DNA of 9,578 bases from Dehalococcoidia bacterium (GCA_012270625.1 JAAXHZ010000017.1:1-9578), one strand, 5' to 3'; numbered from the stretch's first letter, positions 1 through 7,029 are shown. Numbers and translations are program-made. The notes: generated from the letters alone by a model not told the origin.

Positions 1-557
1 GCCGTGGGATCGAGATCGGTGTATCCACGCAGCAGGCTGTGTCCTATCACCCCTTCTATGTGTATGCCGAGAGAGCGGTGGTTCTGATATGGACCCGCGT
101 TCCCATAAGCGGGCATCCGCAGCATTATGAATTCAGGGTTGATCTCCCTGAGCTCATCGTACGAAATGCCGAGCTTGGTCATGGTCTCCGTGGGGTTGTT
201 TTCCACCAGAACGTCGCTTATGGCGACCAGCCGGTTGAATATCTCCTTGCCCTCCGGCCTCAGAAGATCGACCGTCACGCTGAGCTTGTTGCGCGCGTGC
301 GCGTTGAAGAGCGGATACCGATTCCACGCTCGATCGGCAGGGTCGCGGTCGGGCATTCCCCCGATGAATGGAGGCAGCCGCTCGACCACGTCCTTCGACG
401 GTCGGGCGCTAATTCCACGGGTGGACGGTCCAAATGTCTGGATAGACTCGACTCGAATGACCTCCGCGCCGAGGTCTGCGAGCAGGGTTGTGCAGTACGG
501 CCCAGCCCACACGACGGTCATGTCCATGACGCGAACGCCCTGGAGTGGAAGGCTCAT
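1..557 (-). CDS. CaiB/BaiF family III CoA-transferase, N-terminal part (cut by window edge)
   Basis: Family III CoA-transferases move CoA between carboxylic acids in the cytoplasm. The visible 185 codons begin MSLPLQGVRVMDMTVVWAGP and continue YCTTLLADLGAEVIRVE (residues 21-37). This is the family's N-terminal CoA-binding Rossmann segment (pattern G-x-x-V-x-D-x-T, A-GP, LADxGAxVI-VE). Residues 85-98 (NAHARNKLSVTVDL) and 111-137 (SDVLVEN, LGISYDEL) match the following conserved blocks. The region expected to carry the catalytic Asp lies beyond the left edge. Between residues 40 and 87 it has a longer loop than its upstream neighbour. The ATG overlaps the neighbour's TGA in an ATGA junction, which fixes the start and suggests translational coupling. 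The two proteins are clear paralogues, so they may form a hetero-oligomer like BbsEF or SmtAB; that is inference. The substrate cannot be told. Confidence 0.9.
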   Translation of the reverse strand, partial: MSLPLQGVRVMDMTVVWAGPYCTTLLADLGAEVIRVESIQTFGPSTRGISARPSKDVVERLPPFIGGMPDRDPADRAWNRYPLFNAHARNKLSVTVDLLRPEGKEIFNRLVAISDVLVENNPTETMTKLGISYDELREINPEFIMLRMPAYGNAGPYQNHRSLGIHIEGVIGHSLLRGYTDLDPT

Positions 558-1768
558 ATGACTTTGTCTCTTCTCAGCGATTCGATCTCGGCTCCGCTCA
601 TTCCGAGCTCCCCCAGGACCTCCTCGGTGTGCTCTCCCAGCAAGGGCGCTGGTCGTCTGATCGACCACGGGGAGGCTTCCATCATGAACGGCCTTCCGGG
701 ATAGGTAAGGCTCCCGGCGACAGGGTGGTCCACCTCGGCGAACGCCCCGCGTTTACGGAAGAACTCGTCTCGAAGATAGTCTCCCATCGTGTTCAGCGGA
801 CCGCAGAGAACGCGCGAAGCCTGAGCCTGAGTCCATGCTTCTTGCTTGGTGCGGTCGAGCAGCCAGGGGTAGAACAACGCCTCGAACAGTCCCTCCATCT
901 CCTCGTTGGCCTGGGCAGCGGGCATCAGCCATTCGTCTCCGGCCAGCTCCTCCGGGCTGCCGAGCATGTCCCGCACTCTCTCGAAGTACTTGCCTCCGCC
1001 TGTGATCTGAAAGAAGCCGTCTTCGCACGGATAGACTCCTGATGGATATCCGCCCGATCCGGTTGCCTCGCCCAGCGGCGTTCGTCCGGTGATCTCGCCG
1101 TTGTACTGGTAGGCGAGCAGCATACTCATCCGCCGGTCTATCGACCCGGCCTGTACCTCCATCAGTGATATGTCAACGTGCTGTCCGACCCCTTCTGACT
1201 TGGACCCGAGGACGGCGCCGAGCGTGGCAAACGCCGCCATCGCCCCGGACTGATACAGGCCAACCGTCTCTCCGAGCTTCAACGGCTCCTTCTCGGCGAC
1301 TCCCGTCGAGTACAGCTCGCCGCCCATTCCGTAGAAGATGATCTCAGACCCTCGCCAGTCGCGGTATGGTCCGGTCTGACCAAAGTTCGACAGAGACGTG
1401 AACGTCAGCGCCGGATTGGACTCTGACAGCGCCTCGTATCCCAAGCCGAACCGGTGCATGGCGCCCGGCCTGAAGCTCTCTACGACCGCATCGGCCTCGG
1501 ACGCCAGGTCGCGCGCGATGCGCTGGCCCTGCGCTGTCTTGAGGTCGAGCGTTACCGACCGCTTGTTGGTGTTGAGATGCAGAAACGTCCCACTCTTTTC
1601 CGGGTGAGGTTCGTCCTTTGGAAACGGCCCCAGCCTGCGAGCGCCGTCGCCTGTGCGGGGCCTTTCGACCTTGATGACGTCCGCTCCGTAGTCCGCGAGC
1701 AGCTTGGTGCAGTACGGCCCCGCAATGTATTGAGTGAAGTCGAGGACCTTGATGTTCGACAGGGCCAT
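554..1768 (-). CDS. CaiB/BaiF family III CoA-transferase
   Basis: A complete 404-residue protein from the ATG at 1768, the usual length for the family. It should act in the cytoplasm, exchanging CoA between an acyl-CoA and a free acid. The N-terminus MALSNIKVLDFTQYIAGPYC followed by LLADYGADVIKVE (23-36) is the family signature. Residues 68-77 (NKRSVTLDLK), 94-110 (AVVESFRPG...LGLG) and 125-134 (SLSNFGQTGP) follow in the expected order. The segment VDISLMEVQAG (198-208) aligns with the block holding the catalytic Asp of formyl-CoA transferase, but the residue there is Glu204. The reading frame is open upstream to 1837, but those codons look like leader sequence. A TTG at 1777, nine bases after GAGAGG, is a credible alternative start and would add three residues. 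It overlaps the downstream paralogue by ATGA and is divergent from the aminotransferase gene. The substrate is unknown. Confidence 0.92.
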   Translation of the reverse strand: MALSNIKVLDFTQYIAGPYCTKLLADYGADVIKVERPRTGDGARRLGPFPKDEPHPEKSGTFLHLNTNKRSVTLDLKTAQGQRIARDLASEADAVVESFRPGAMHRFGLGYEALSESNPALTFTSLSNFGQTGPYRDWRGSEIIFYGMGGELYSTGVAEKEPLKLGETVGLYQSGAMAAFATLGAVLGSKSEGVGQHVDISLMEVQAGSIDRRMSMLLAYQYNGEITGRTPLGEATGSGGYPSGVYPCEDGFFQITGGGKYFERVRDMLGSPEELAGDEWLMPAAQANEEMEGLFEALFYPWLLDRTKQEAWTQAQASRVLCGPLNTMGDYLRDEFFRKRGAFAEVDHPVAGSLTYPGRPFMMEASPWSIRRPAPLLGEHTEEVLGELGMSGAEIESLRRDKVI

Positions 1769-1786
1769 CGGCGCCAACGGATTACA

Positions 1787-1792
1787 CCTCTC
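1787..1792 (-). promoter_or_regulatory. Shine-Dalgarno-like GAGAGG favouring a TTG start for the CoA-transferase
   Basis: GAGAGG on the minus strand is followed by nine bases and then TTG (1777-1775). From the first ATG (1768) it is 18 bases away, too far for a normal ribosome binding site. The DUF58 gene in this window uses the same GAGAGG-TTG arrangement with an 8-base spacing, which makes the TTG reading more plausible. The annotated start was kept at the ATG because it gives the family's usual N-terminus. Confidence 0.4.
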
Positions 1793-1806
1793 AGTCTCTG
1801 GTAGAA

Positions 1807-1833
1807 TGCACAGTAGAACCCGCAGGCTATAAT
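1807..1833 (+). promoter_or_regulatory. Candidate promoter for the aminotransferase-crcB pair
   Basis: A perfect TATAAT at 1828-1833 lies about 46 bp before the aminotransferase ATG, leaving a leader of about 40 nt. The best -35-like hexamer is TGCACA (1807-1812, four of six consensus bases), with a short 15-bp spacer. A strong GGAGG (1865-1869) with a 9-base gap then precedes the ATG at 1879. The -10 is convincing; the -35 is not. Confidence 0.4.
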
Positions 1834-1857
1834 ACACCTGCGCCGAACGCTAATCCA
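1829..1857 (-). promoter_or_regulatory. Candidate minus-strand promoter for the CoA-transferase pair
   Basis: On the minus strand TATTAT (1834-1829) sits 17 bp after TGGATT (1857-1852), which matches only three of six -35 consensus bases. Initiation about 7 bp downstream would give a leader of about 45-55 nt. The -10 overlaps the plus-strand TATAAT base for base. Sequence match only. Confidence 0.3.
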
Positions 1858-1878
1858 CGAACTCGGAGGCCATTTCTC

Positions 1879-3210
1879 ATGACGACCCAGATAGAGCGTC
1901 GATTCTTCGACCTTCACCCCAAGTCTGCCGAGCTGCACGACTCAGCGCGGTCACTCTTTCCCAACGGCGTCACCCACGATGCGCGCCGCCAGGACCCGTT
2001 CCAGCTCTACTACACCCACGCAGAGGGCGCGGCGAAGTTCGACGTGGACGGCAACCGAATTCTCGATTACTTCCCCGGCCACGGGGCGCTGATCCTCGGC
2101 CACTCCCGCCCGGAGGTAGTGCAGGCCGTACAGGACCAGATGGCAATGGGCACGCACTTCTCCGGCTCGACCGAACTCGAGATCGAGTGGGGAAACTGGG
2201 TCAGGGAGCTTATTCCAAATGCCGAGAAAGTCCGCTTCCACAGCTCGGGCACGGAAGCCGATATGATGGCAATTCGTATGGCGCGCGCCTACACGGGCAA
2301 GTCAAAGGTCATCAAGTTCGAGGACCACTTCCACGGCTGGAGCGACTACCTGGTCGCCGGATCCGAAGGGATCGGCGGCATTCCGCAGGAGACGCTCAGC
2401 ACAATGATCGTCCTGCCCCCGAACGACATCGAGCTGTTCGAGAAGACCCTCCAGGAGAACGACGACATCGCCGCTGTCATACTCGAGCCTACCGGCGCGC
2501 ACATGGGCCTGGAGCCGATCCTCCCTGAGTTTCTCACTCAGCTCCGCGAGGTCACGGAGCGATACGGCGTGATTCTCATTTTCGACGAAGTCGTCACAGG
2601 ATTCAGAACGTCGAGGGGCGGAGCGCAGGAATACTTCGGTATACAGCCTGATCTCACCACTCTCGCCAAGATTCTTGGCGGTGGACTGCCCGGCGGAGCG
2701 GTCACGGGCAGGGCCGACATCATCAACATGATCGAGGGCAGGGCAGGGGACGCCGAGTACAACCGCAGCAACCGGATCGCCCACAACGGCACGTTCAACG
2801 CCAACCCGATCTCAGCCGCCGCTGGGATAGCGGCCCTCAAGATCGTGGCGAACGAACCCATCAACGACACCGCCAATCTGCGCGCGGCGCAGCTCAAGGA
2901 CGGCCTGAACGATGTGCTCGGACGTCTCGAGATTCCGGGATGTGTAACCGGAATAGCGTCGCTTATGTTCCTGCACCTTGGCGTGGACCGCGAGGTCGAC
3001 GAGGAGTACGGAATCCTCACACCTGAGGAGAGGGCTAGGTCGATGGAACCTGAGCGTATTCGCCAGCTGACGCTGTCACTGCTGAACCACGGCGTCCAGG
3101 CCGGTAACCGCTTCATCCTCACCGCCGCCCACACCGAGGACGACATCACCCACACCATAGGCGCCTACGAGCAGGCATTCGGCGAAATCCGCGAGCTCGG
3201 CCTGGTGTAA
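1879..3210 (+). CDS. Class III PLP-dependent aminotransferase, glutamate-1-semialdehyde aminomutase-like
   Basis: A 443-residue cytoplasmic enzyme of the class III (HemL/ornithine aminotransferase) family, which moves amino groups using pyridoxal phosphate. Visible landmarks are GNRILDYFPGHGALILGH (58-75), the phosphate-binding SSGTEADMMAIRMAR (122-136), FHGWSDYL (151-158), and LIFDEVVTGFR (233-243) with Asp236 to pair with the PLP ring nitrogen. LAKILGGGLPGGAVTG (262-277) contains the Schiff-base Lys264, and HNGTFNANP (302-310) is the domain-closing loop. Order and length match HemL. However, genuine glutamate-1-semialdehyde aminomutases carry YHGHAD where this one has FHGWSD, and no tetrapyrrole genes are nearby, so a different substrate is likely. 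The start is well supported by GGAGG nine bases upstream. crcB follows 12 bp after the stop, probably in the same transcript. The gene diverges from the CoA-transferases and may share their control region. Confidence 0.9.
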   Translation: MTTQIERRFFDLHPKSAELHDSARSLFPNGVTHDARRQDPFQLYYTHAEGAAKFDVDGNRILDYFPGHGALILGHSRPEVVQAVQDQMAMGTHFSGSTELEIEWGNWVRELIPNAEKVRFHSSGTEADMMAIRMARAYTGKSKVIKFEDHFHGWSDYLVAGSEGIGGIPQETLSTMIVLPPNDIELFEKTLQENDDIAAVILEPTGAHMGLEPILPEFLTQLREVTERYGVILIFDEVVTGFRTSRGGAQEYFGIQPDLTTLAKILGGGLPGGAVTGRADIINMIEGRAGDAEYNRSNRIAHNGTFNANPISAAAGIAALKIVANEPINDTANLRAAQLKDGLNDVLGRLEIPGCVTGIASLMFLHLGVDREVDEEYGILTPEERARSMEPERIRQLTLSLLNHGVQAGNRFILTAAHTEDDITHTIGAYEQAFGEIRELGLV

Positions 3211-3222
3211 TGTGAACTCTCC

Positions 3223-3588
3223 ATGCCCTGGCTTCTCGTAGCGGCGGGCGGCGCGCTCGGCGCGCTGTCGCGCTACGCGCTCGACCGTGCTGCGGTGGCA
3301 GTCCTCGGTCCGACCGTGCTGGGCATACTGCTCATCAATGTCACCGGGTCGTTTCTGCTGGGCATATTCGTAGCCGCCTCGGACAGCTTTGGCTGGCCGT
3401 CGTCGGCCCGGATGCTCGTCGCGGTCGGATTCCTCGGCTCGTACACGACGTTCTCGACCCTCACGGTCGCATCCGTCCAGCTTGCGGAATCAGGCGAGCT
3501 GACGAGAGCGGCCCTGAACATTGTCGGCAGCATCTGTTTAGGGCTTGCGGCAGCCGTCGCCGGAGTCCTGGCCGGGAGGGCGCTCTAG
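3223..3588 (+). CDS. crcB: CrcB/Fluc fluoride ion channel
   Basis: A 121-residue, four-helix inner-membrane protein of the CrcB (Fluc) family. Such proteins form dual-topology dimers that let fluoride leave the cell. Diagnostic motifs are GGALGALSRYALD (9-21), the pore Asn in LINVTGSFLLG (37-47; Asn39), and GFLGSYTTFSTLT (69-81), which carries the TTFST signature with the phenylalanine used for fluoride coordination. Predicted helices lie at about 3-20, 30-52, 63-87 and 95-118. The length is normal. There is a single copy, consistent with a homodimer. It follows the aminotransferase by 12 bp without a clear Shine-Dalgarno sequence, so translation may depend on coupling. The gap is too short for a fluoride riboswitch directly in front. 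Its end faces the TauE/SafE gene across a 6-bp gap. Confidence 0.95.
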   Translation: MPWLLVAAGGALGALSRYALDRAAVAVLGPTVLGILLINVTGSFLLGIFVAASDSFGWPSSARMLVAVGFLGSYTTFSTLTVASVQLAESGELTRAALNIVGSICLGLAAAVAGVLAGRAL

Positions 3589-3595
3589 ACCTCCC
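3574..3595. terminator. Possible bidirectional hairpin at the convergent gene ends
   Basis: GGGAGG (3574-3579) and CCTCCC (3590-3595) form a 6-bp GC-rich stem around a 10-nt loop. The hairpin spans the crcB stop codon and touches the last base of the stop codon of the TauE/SafE gene. With only 6 bp between the two genes, any terminator must lie within coding sequence. No T-tract follows on either strand, so an intrinsic terminator is not demonstrated. Confidence 0.2.
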
Positions 3596-4407
3596 TAGCC
3601 CACGACTCCCCGCCAGAACAGCAGCGCGCCAACGACTATCAGCACGGCGCCCATTGTGAGAATCAGTGTGTTGAGCTGCACCCGGCCGGTCAGTCGCGCG
3701 CCGAGGTAGCTCCCCACCATCGCTGCTGCGCCCATCGCGATCAGCAGCGGGTAGTCAACTTGTCCTCTGGTCACGTGGCCGACCCAGCCCAGCGACCCCA
3801 TGAAGAAGCCAATGAAAAGATTCGATCCCGCGGCGATGCGCGGATCGACGCGCAGTATGCGGATCAACGCGGGCAGGCGTATGCTCCCAAGGATCAGTCC
3901 GACCGCGCCGCCCAGTATTCCCACGCCCAGACCTATTCCAGCCTCCAGCGATACCCGGTTGCGCGTGAACTCTCCCTCCGCGCCTTCCAGATCGGACCCA
4001 AACATGTGTGGACCGCCCGAGCGTCGCCTGTTTCTCACCAGAATGATGAACTCGATGCCTTGCCAGAAGACGAGCGCGCCCGCTGCGCCGATCAGCAGTC
4101 GCTCTGAGACGAAGTCGCTGATGAACCCTCCGACGAACGCGCCAGCAAAGGCAGGAATACCCATCACCAGCACGATCCGCCGGTCCACCCGGCCCTCTCT
4201 GAAGTGGCGTATCGCTCCGCTCAGCGAGGCGAGGCTGGAAACCAGGATGTTCGTTCCTCCAGCGATCGGGGCGTTCATTCCGATCAGAAGCATTGCCGGA
4301 AGGCGCATTGTGCCGAGCGCCAGTCCCACGAAGCCCCCGAGTATGCCCACGGCGAACGAGATAGCTGTCAGCAGGGCAACCTGCCATATCATGAGATCTG
4401 TGGTCAT
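3595..4407 (-). CDS. TauE/SafE-family membrane permease (DUF81)
   Basis: A 270-residue integral membrane protein of the TauE/SafE family, whose members are thought to export sulfite, sulfoacetate or related organic anions. It consists of two homologous halves. GILGGFVGLALGTMRLPAM (21-39) is echoed by GILGGAVGLILGSIRLPAL (163-181). GGTNILVSSLASLSGAIRH (50-68) is echoed by AGSNLFIGFFMGSLGWVGH (193-211), giving about eight helices with a polar linker at 125-155. This internal duplication is the family hallmark. The start was chosen at the ATG overlapping the upstream TGA (ATGA). The frame is open further upstream to 4488, but those 27 codons lie inside the DUF4129 gene and read as polar non-membrane sequence. 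It is the last gene of the MoxR operon. The transported substrate is not predictable; no sulfur-metabolism genes are nearby. Confidence 0.9.
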   Translation of the reverse strand: MTTDLMIWQVALLTAISFAVGILGGFVGLALGTMRLPAMLLIGMNAPIAGGTNILVSSLASLSGAIRHFREGRVDRRIVLVMGIPAFAGAFVGGFISDFVSERLLIGAAGALVFWQGIEFIILVRNRRRSGGPHMFGSDLEGAEGEFTRNRVSLEAGIGLGVGILGGAVGLILGSIRLPALIRILRVDPRIAAGSNLFIGFFMGSLGWVGHVTRGQVDYPLLIAMGAAAMVGSYLGARLTGRVQLNTLILTMGAVLIVVGALLFWRGVVG

Positions 4408-5813
4408 TTCTTCTTGTCCGCTGACTGTTCGAGAAGCTGCTGCATCTCGGTTATCTGCTCCCTGGTTGCCGGACGCCGACCGTAACACGCGCGATTAAAC
4501 GCCGCGGTAGCCATCTGCACGAGCCGCTCAGGGAGAACCCTGCTGAGTGTCGCCTGGTGCTCGCTAGGAGTCTGCGCCTCTCCGCGCCTCTCCCCACGAG
4601 ACTCAGCGACAGTCAGCATACCAAAGTATATTCTGAACACGTCCACGATGTTCTGCTCGTCTTCCGGAAGCCTGAGCCGGCTGTCCACTCGGCGCCTCCT
4701 GAATCGCTCAGGCAGCAGCCCGAACAGCAGCCGCGCCATGTCCATTGTCGGGTCAAAGTCCCCGTATAGAGATTCGCGGTCTCCTTCCTCATCCACCCGG
4801 CGCCAGCGAAGGTTTCGCCGGTACGCTCTGGCGAGAACGAACAGCGCCGCTCCTACCAGCAGTGCAATCGCGATTCCGGCCAACACCTGGAGCCATATGG
4901 AGGGTTCCGAAGGTTCGGCCTCTCTCATGAACTGTTCCATGAAGTCCTGTGCGCCGATCTGCATCTCCTGTTCTGCTTCTGGAGGCTCCCCAGCCACCAA
5001 AAACATCAGCCTGAATATCCACGAAATCACAAACTCCAGGATGAACACCAGAGGCACTATGATGACGAAGAAGATCACCTTCGCGATCCATTCCAGGACG
5101 AACTTCACGGGAGTGGATATGAACGAAAGCATTCCGCGCTGGAGGAGGCTGAACAGGAATCCGGTCAGCACGATGGCTCCGACGATCGAACCTATGACAC
5201 GTACCCATGTACGCCGTGAAAGCGCCCGTCGAGTCGAGGGCAGAATGTGACCTGTGCTCAGCCCGACCAGTCCGGCGGTGAAGAAGACGAACATGAGCTC
5301 GAACACTCTCAGGTCCGCCGAGTTGAAGATGTCCACTATCGCGGCGACTGACAGGACGATCAGCCCCAGCCTGAAAGTGAACGACAGGTGTTCCACCGGG
5401 AACTCGGCCGTGGCGATCCTGCCGCCTCTCAGCCAGAACAGGATCGAGGAGAACGCGCCGACTACGCACATGCGGATAAAGTGTTCCGGGGTGTCTCCAG
5501 AGAAAACGGTCGATAGCCAGCCAACGTCCAGCCACTGCCCCGCGGACTGGAGCTGAGTGCCCAGTACCAGGTACACAGTGATCGCGCCCAGCGTCATCTC
5601 TACCATGTACGGCATCCAGGCGGGCATGATGATGAGAGACAGCGCGCGGCCTGTGGCGTAGGACACGAGCATGATAGCCAGCGCCGCCACCCATGTGATC
5701 GGACTTCCGTTCGGCAGCATCATGAGCGACAGCATCGACAGACCGGCGTAGATCCAGACACTCTCCACGACGACCGCGGACAGCAGCACGATCCTATCTT
5801 GGACCGAACTCAC
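4404..5813 (-). CDS. Multi-spanning membrane protein with C-terminal DUF4129 domain
   Basis: A 469-residue membrane protein. About eight or nine hydrophobic segments are visible: around 8-31, 40-62, 68-86, 112-128, 146-163, 170-188, 204-224, a long stretch at 236-275, and 307-329. After the last helix a basic, Arg-rich linker leads to a cytoplasmic region with the DUF4129 pattern: TPSEH (415-419) and FNRACYG (439-445, the Y/F-x-x-A-R-Y-G-like end of the domain). DUF4129 commonly follows a transglutaminase core in TgpA-like proteins. No Cys-His-Asp transglutaminase block is present here, and the 280-305 loop is far too short for one. The start is GTG, seven bases after GGAG (5824-5821), overlapping the DUF58 gene by 20 nt. 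The overlap with the next gene is ATGA. A membrane partner of the MoxR-DUF58 pair is the likely role; the biochemical function is unknown. Confidence 0.82.
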   Translation of the reverse strand: MSSVQDRIVLLSAVVVESVWIYAGLSMLSLMMLPNGSPITWVAALAIMLVSYATGRALSLIIMPAWMPYMVEMTLGAITVYLVLGTQLQSAGQWLDVGWLSTVFSGDTPEHFIRMCVVGAFSSILFWLRGGRIATAEFPVEHLSFTFRLGLIVLSVAAIVDIFNSADLRVFELMFVFFTAGLVGLSTGHILPSTRRALSRRTWVRVIGSIVGAIVLTGFLFSLLQRGMLSFISTPVKFVLEWIAKVIFFVIIVPLVFILEFVISWIFRLMFLVAGEPPEAEQEMQIGAQDFMEQFMREAEPSEPSIWLQVLAGIAIALLVGAALFVLARAYRRNLRWRRVDEEGDRESLYGDFDPTMDMARLLFGLLPERFRRRRVDSRLRLPEDEQNIVDVFRIYFGMLTVAESRGERRGEAQTPSEHQATLSRVLPERLVQMATAAFNRACYGRRPATREQITEMQQLLEQSADKKK

Positions 5814-7029
5814 CGGCCATCTCCATGTTCTCGAAGAATCGTCTGAGGTCGTGCGTTACGACGCCGTCGGGCATCTCAGGAGGTTCCGAGTCTCCGACAA
5901 ATACTACGACTACTCTGTAACCTTGTCGCCGCAGGTTGGTGATGCTTGCTACAAGATCCTCCGACAAAATCGCGGCGATCATCACCAACGTGGAACCTGG
6001 GGGGAACTGTCTGAGGTTTACGTCCAGCTGACCGGCCATCGGCCCTATTGGCAGCGGTCTGATGGTGGCGAGCGCCTCCAGTACGATTGCCAGCTGTTCC
6101 GGTGTACCCGCAGGTTCGAGCTTCATGGGACGATCGGTCAGTATCGGGACTCCGTTGGAAAACAGCCCGATGCTGTGCTGCTGCTCTGCCGCATGGCTGG
6201 CAATGGACGCCGACGCGGTTATGACGCGCTCCAGGTTGGTGGGGGAGTACCCTTCCCATGACCTCTCCGAAGTCTCGACCGCCACTATCAGTATCACAGT
6301 AAAGGTCGAGCTGGGCTCGAAAGTGCGTACCTGGAGCTGCTGCATCTTGGCGGTGGCCTTCCAATCTATGATCTTCAGTGGATCGCCGAGCTGGTACTCG
6401 CGAAGGCCCGACGGCCGGGACATGTCCTGGAAAATCTCGATTCCCCCGCGTGTCTCTCCCAGTGGCCTGAGTGGTGGCAGACCCAGATCAGGCAGGGGGA
6501 TCACCCTCGGGTAAACCAGAAGGTAGTCGTTGCCTCTGAGCGCCGCCTCGCTCTCGAAGAACCCGAACAGATCGCCACTCTCCATCCGCGCCGGACCGAA
6601 TCTGTAAAAGCCTCTCGTGTGACACCTGATGGTGTATTCCCACTTTACGCGTTCGTACCAGGAAACCGAAGTGTGGAGCCTCAGGATCATCGACTTGGGA
6701 TTGGAGCTGGGAGTTGCTTCCGCGCCGACGATTTCGATCTCTTCAGGATACTCGTCTTCCAGGTTGAGCTTTCCCAGCGGAACCGGCTTTCGGTTGGTCA
6801 GGGATATCGTCAGCTTCGTCTCCTCTCCCCTGAACACCCGCGTCTGTTCGATCTCCCGTTCGTAATGGACTTCTTCCAGCGAAAGCCGGTTCCAGAGCCA
6901 TGAGACCAGCGCTACCAGAAGCCCCATGACTCCGAGACCGATCACCAGCGCCTGTTCTGAGAATACGCCGACAAAAATGAGTAGCGCGAACATCAATATC
7001 CAGATGTCGTGCCAGAACCGGTTGAACAA
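5794..7029 (-). CDS. DUF58 domain-containing protein
   Basis: A 411-residue membrane-anchored protein. Two hydrophobic segments at about 9-24 and 27-46 are followed by a beta-rich region (65-175), then the DUF58 signature: SGLREYQLGDPLKIIDWKAT (207-226) and LQVRTFEP (232-239). A von Willebrand A-like fold follows. Its expected metal-binding DxSxS motif is degenerate, reading VETSERS (251-257) with Glu at the first position. DUF58 proteins are near-constant partners of MoxR ATPases and are thought to be chaperoned or remodelled by them. The start is TTG at 7029, eight bases after GAGAGG, which overlaps the moxR stop. The first in-frame ATG would remove part of the first membrane segment. It lies 5 nt after moxR and overlaps the DUF4129 gene by 20 nt, so the three proteins are probably made in step. 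Confidence 0.93.
   Translation of the reverse strand: MFNRFWHDIWILMFALLIFVGVFSEQALVIGLGVMGLLVALVSWLWNRLSLEEVHYEREIEQTRVFRGEETKLTISLTNRKPVPLGKLNLEDEYPEEIEIVGAEATPSSNPKSMILRLHTSVSWYERVKWEYTIRCHTRGFYRFGPARMESGDLFGFFESEAALRGNDYLLVYPRVIPLPDLGLPPLRPLGETRGGIEIFQDMSRPSGLREYQLGDPLKIIDWKATAKMQQLQVRTFEPSSTFTVILIVAVETSERSWEGYSPTNLERVITASASIASHAAEQQHSIGLFSNGVPILTDRPMKLEPAGTPEQLAIVLEALATIRPLPIGPMAGQLDVNLRQFPPGSTLVMIAAILSEDLVASITNLRRQGYRVVVVFVGDSEPPEMPDGVVTHDLRRFFENMEMAGEFGPR

Noticed and set aside
39..1042. Overlapping plus-strand open frames at 39-704, 127-561 and 545-1042
   Set aside because: They lie antisense to the two CoA-transferases, whose minus-strand translations show clear family motifs. The plus-strand proteins show none.
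2538..3158. Minus-strand open frame of 206 codons
   Set aside because: It is a shadow of the aminotransferase gene, with low-complexity Ser/Arg composition and no recognisable motif.
1879..3210. Naming the aminotransferase hemL
   Set aside because: The fold and motifs are HemL-like, but FHGWSD replaces the YHGHAD motif and no tetrapyrrole genes are near, so the symbol would overstate the evidence.
3211..3222. Fluoride riboswitch in front of crcB
   Set aside because: Only 12 bp separate crcB from the preceding gene, too little for the aptamer. I also saw no convincing one in the 110-bp divergent region.
3800..5250. Long plus-strand open frames (3800-4498 and 4648-5250)
   Set aside because: They are antisense to the TauE/SafE and DUF4129 genes, rich in Ser/Pro/Arg as expected for GC-rich shadow frames, with no domain or ribosome binding site.
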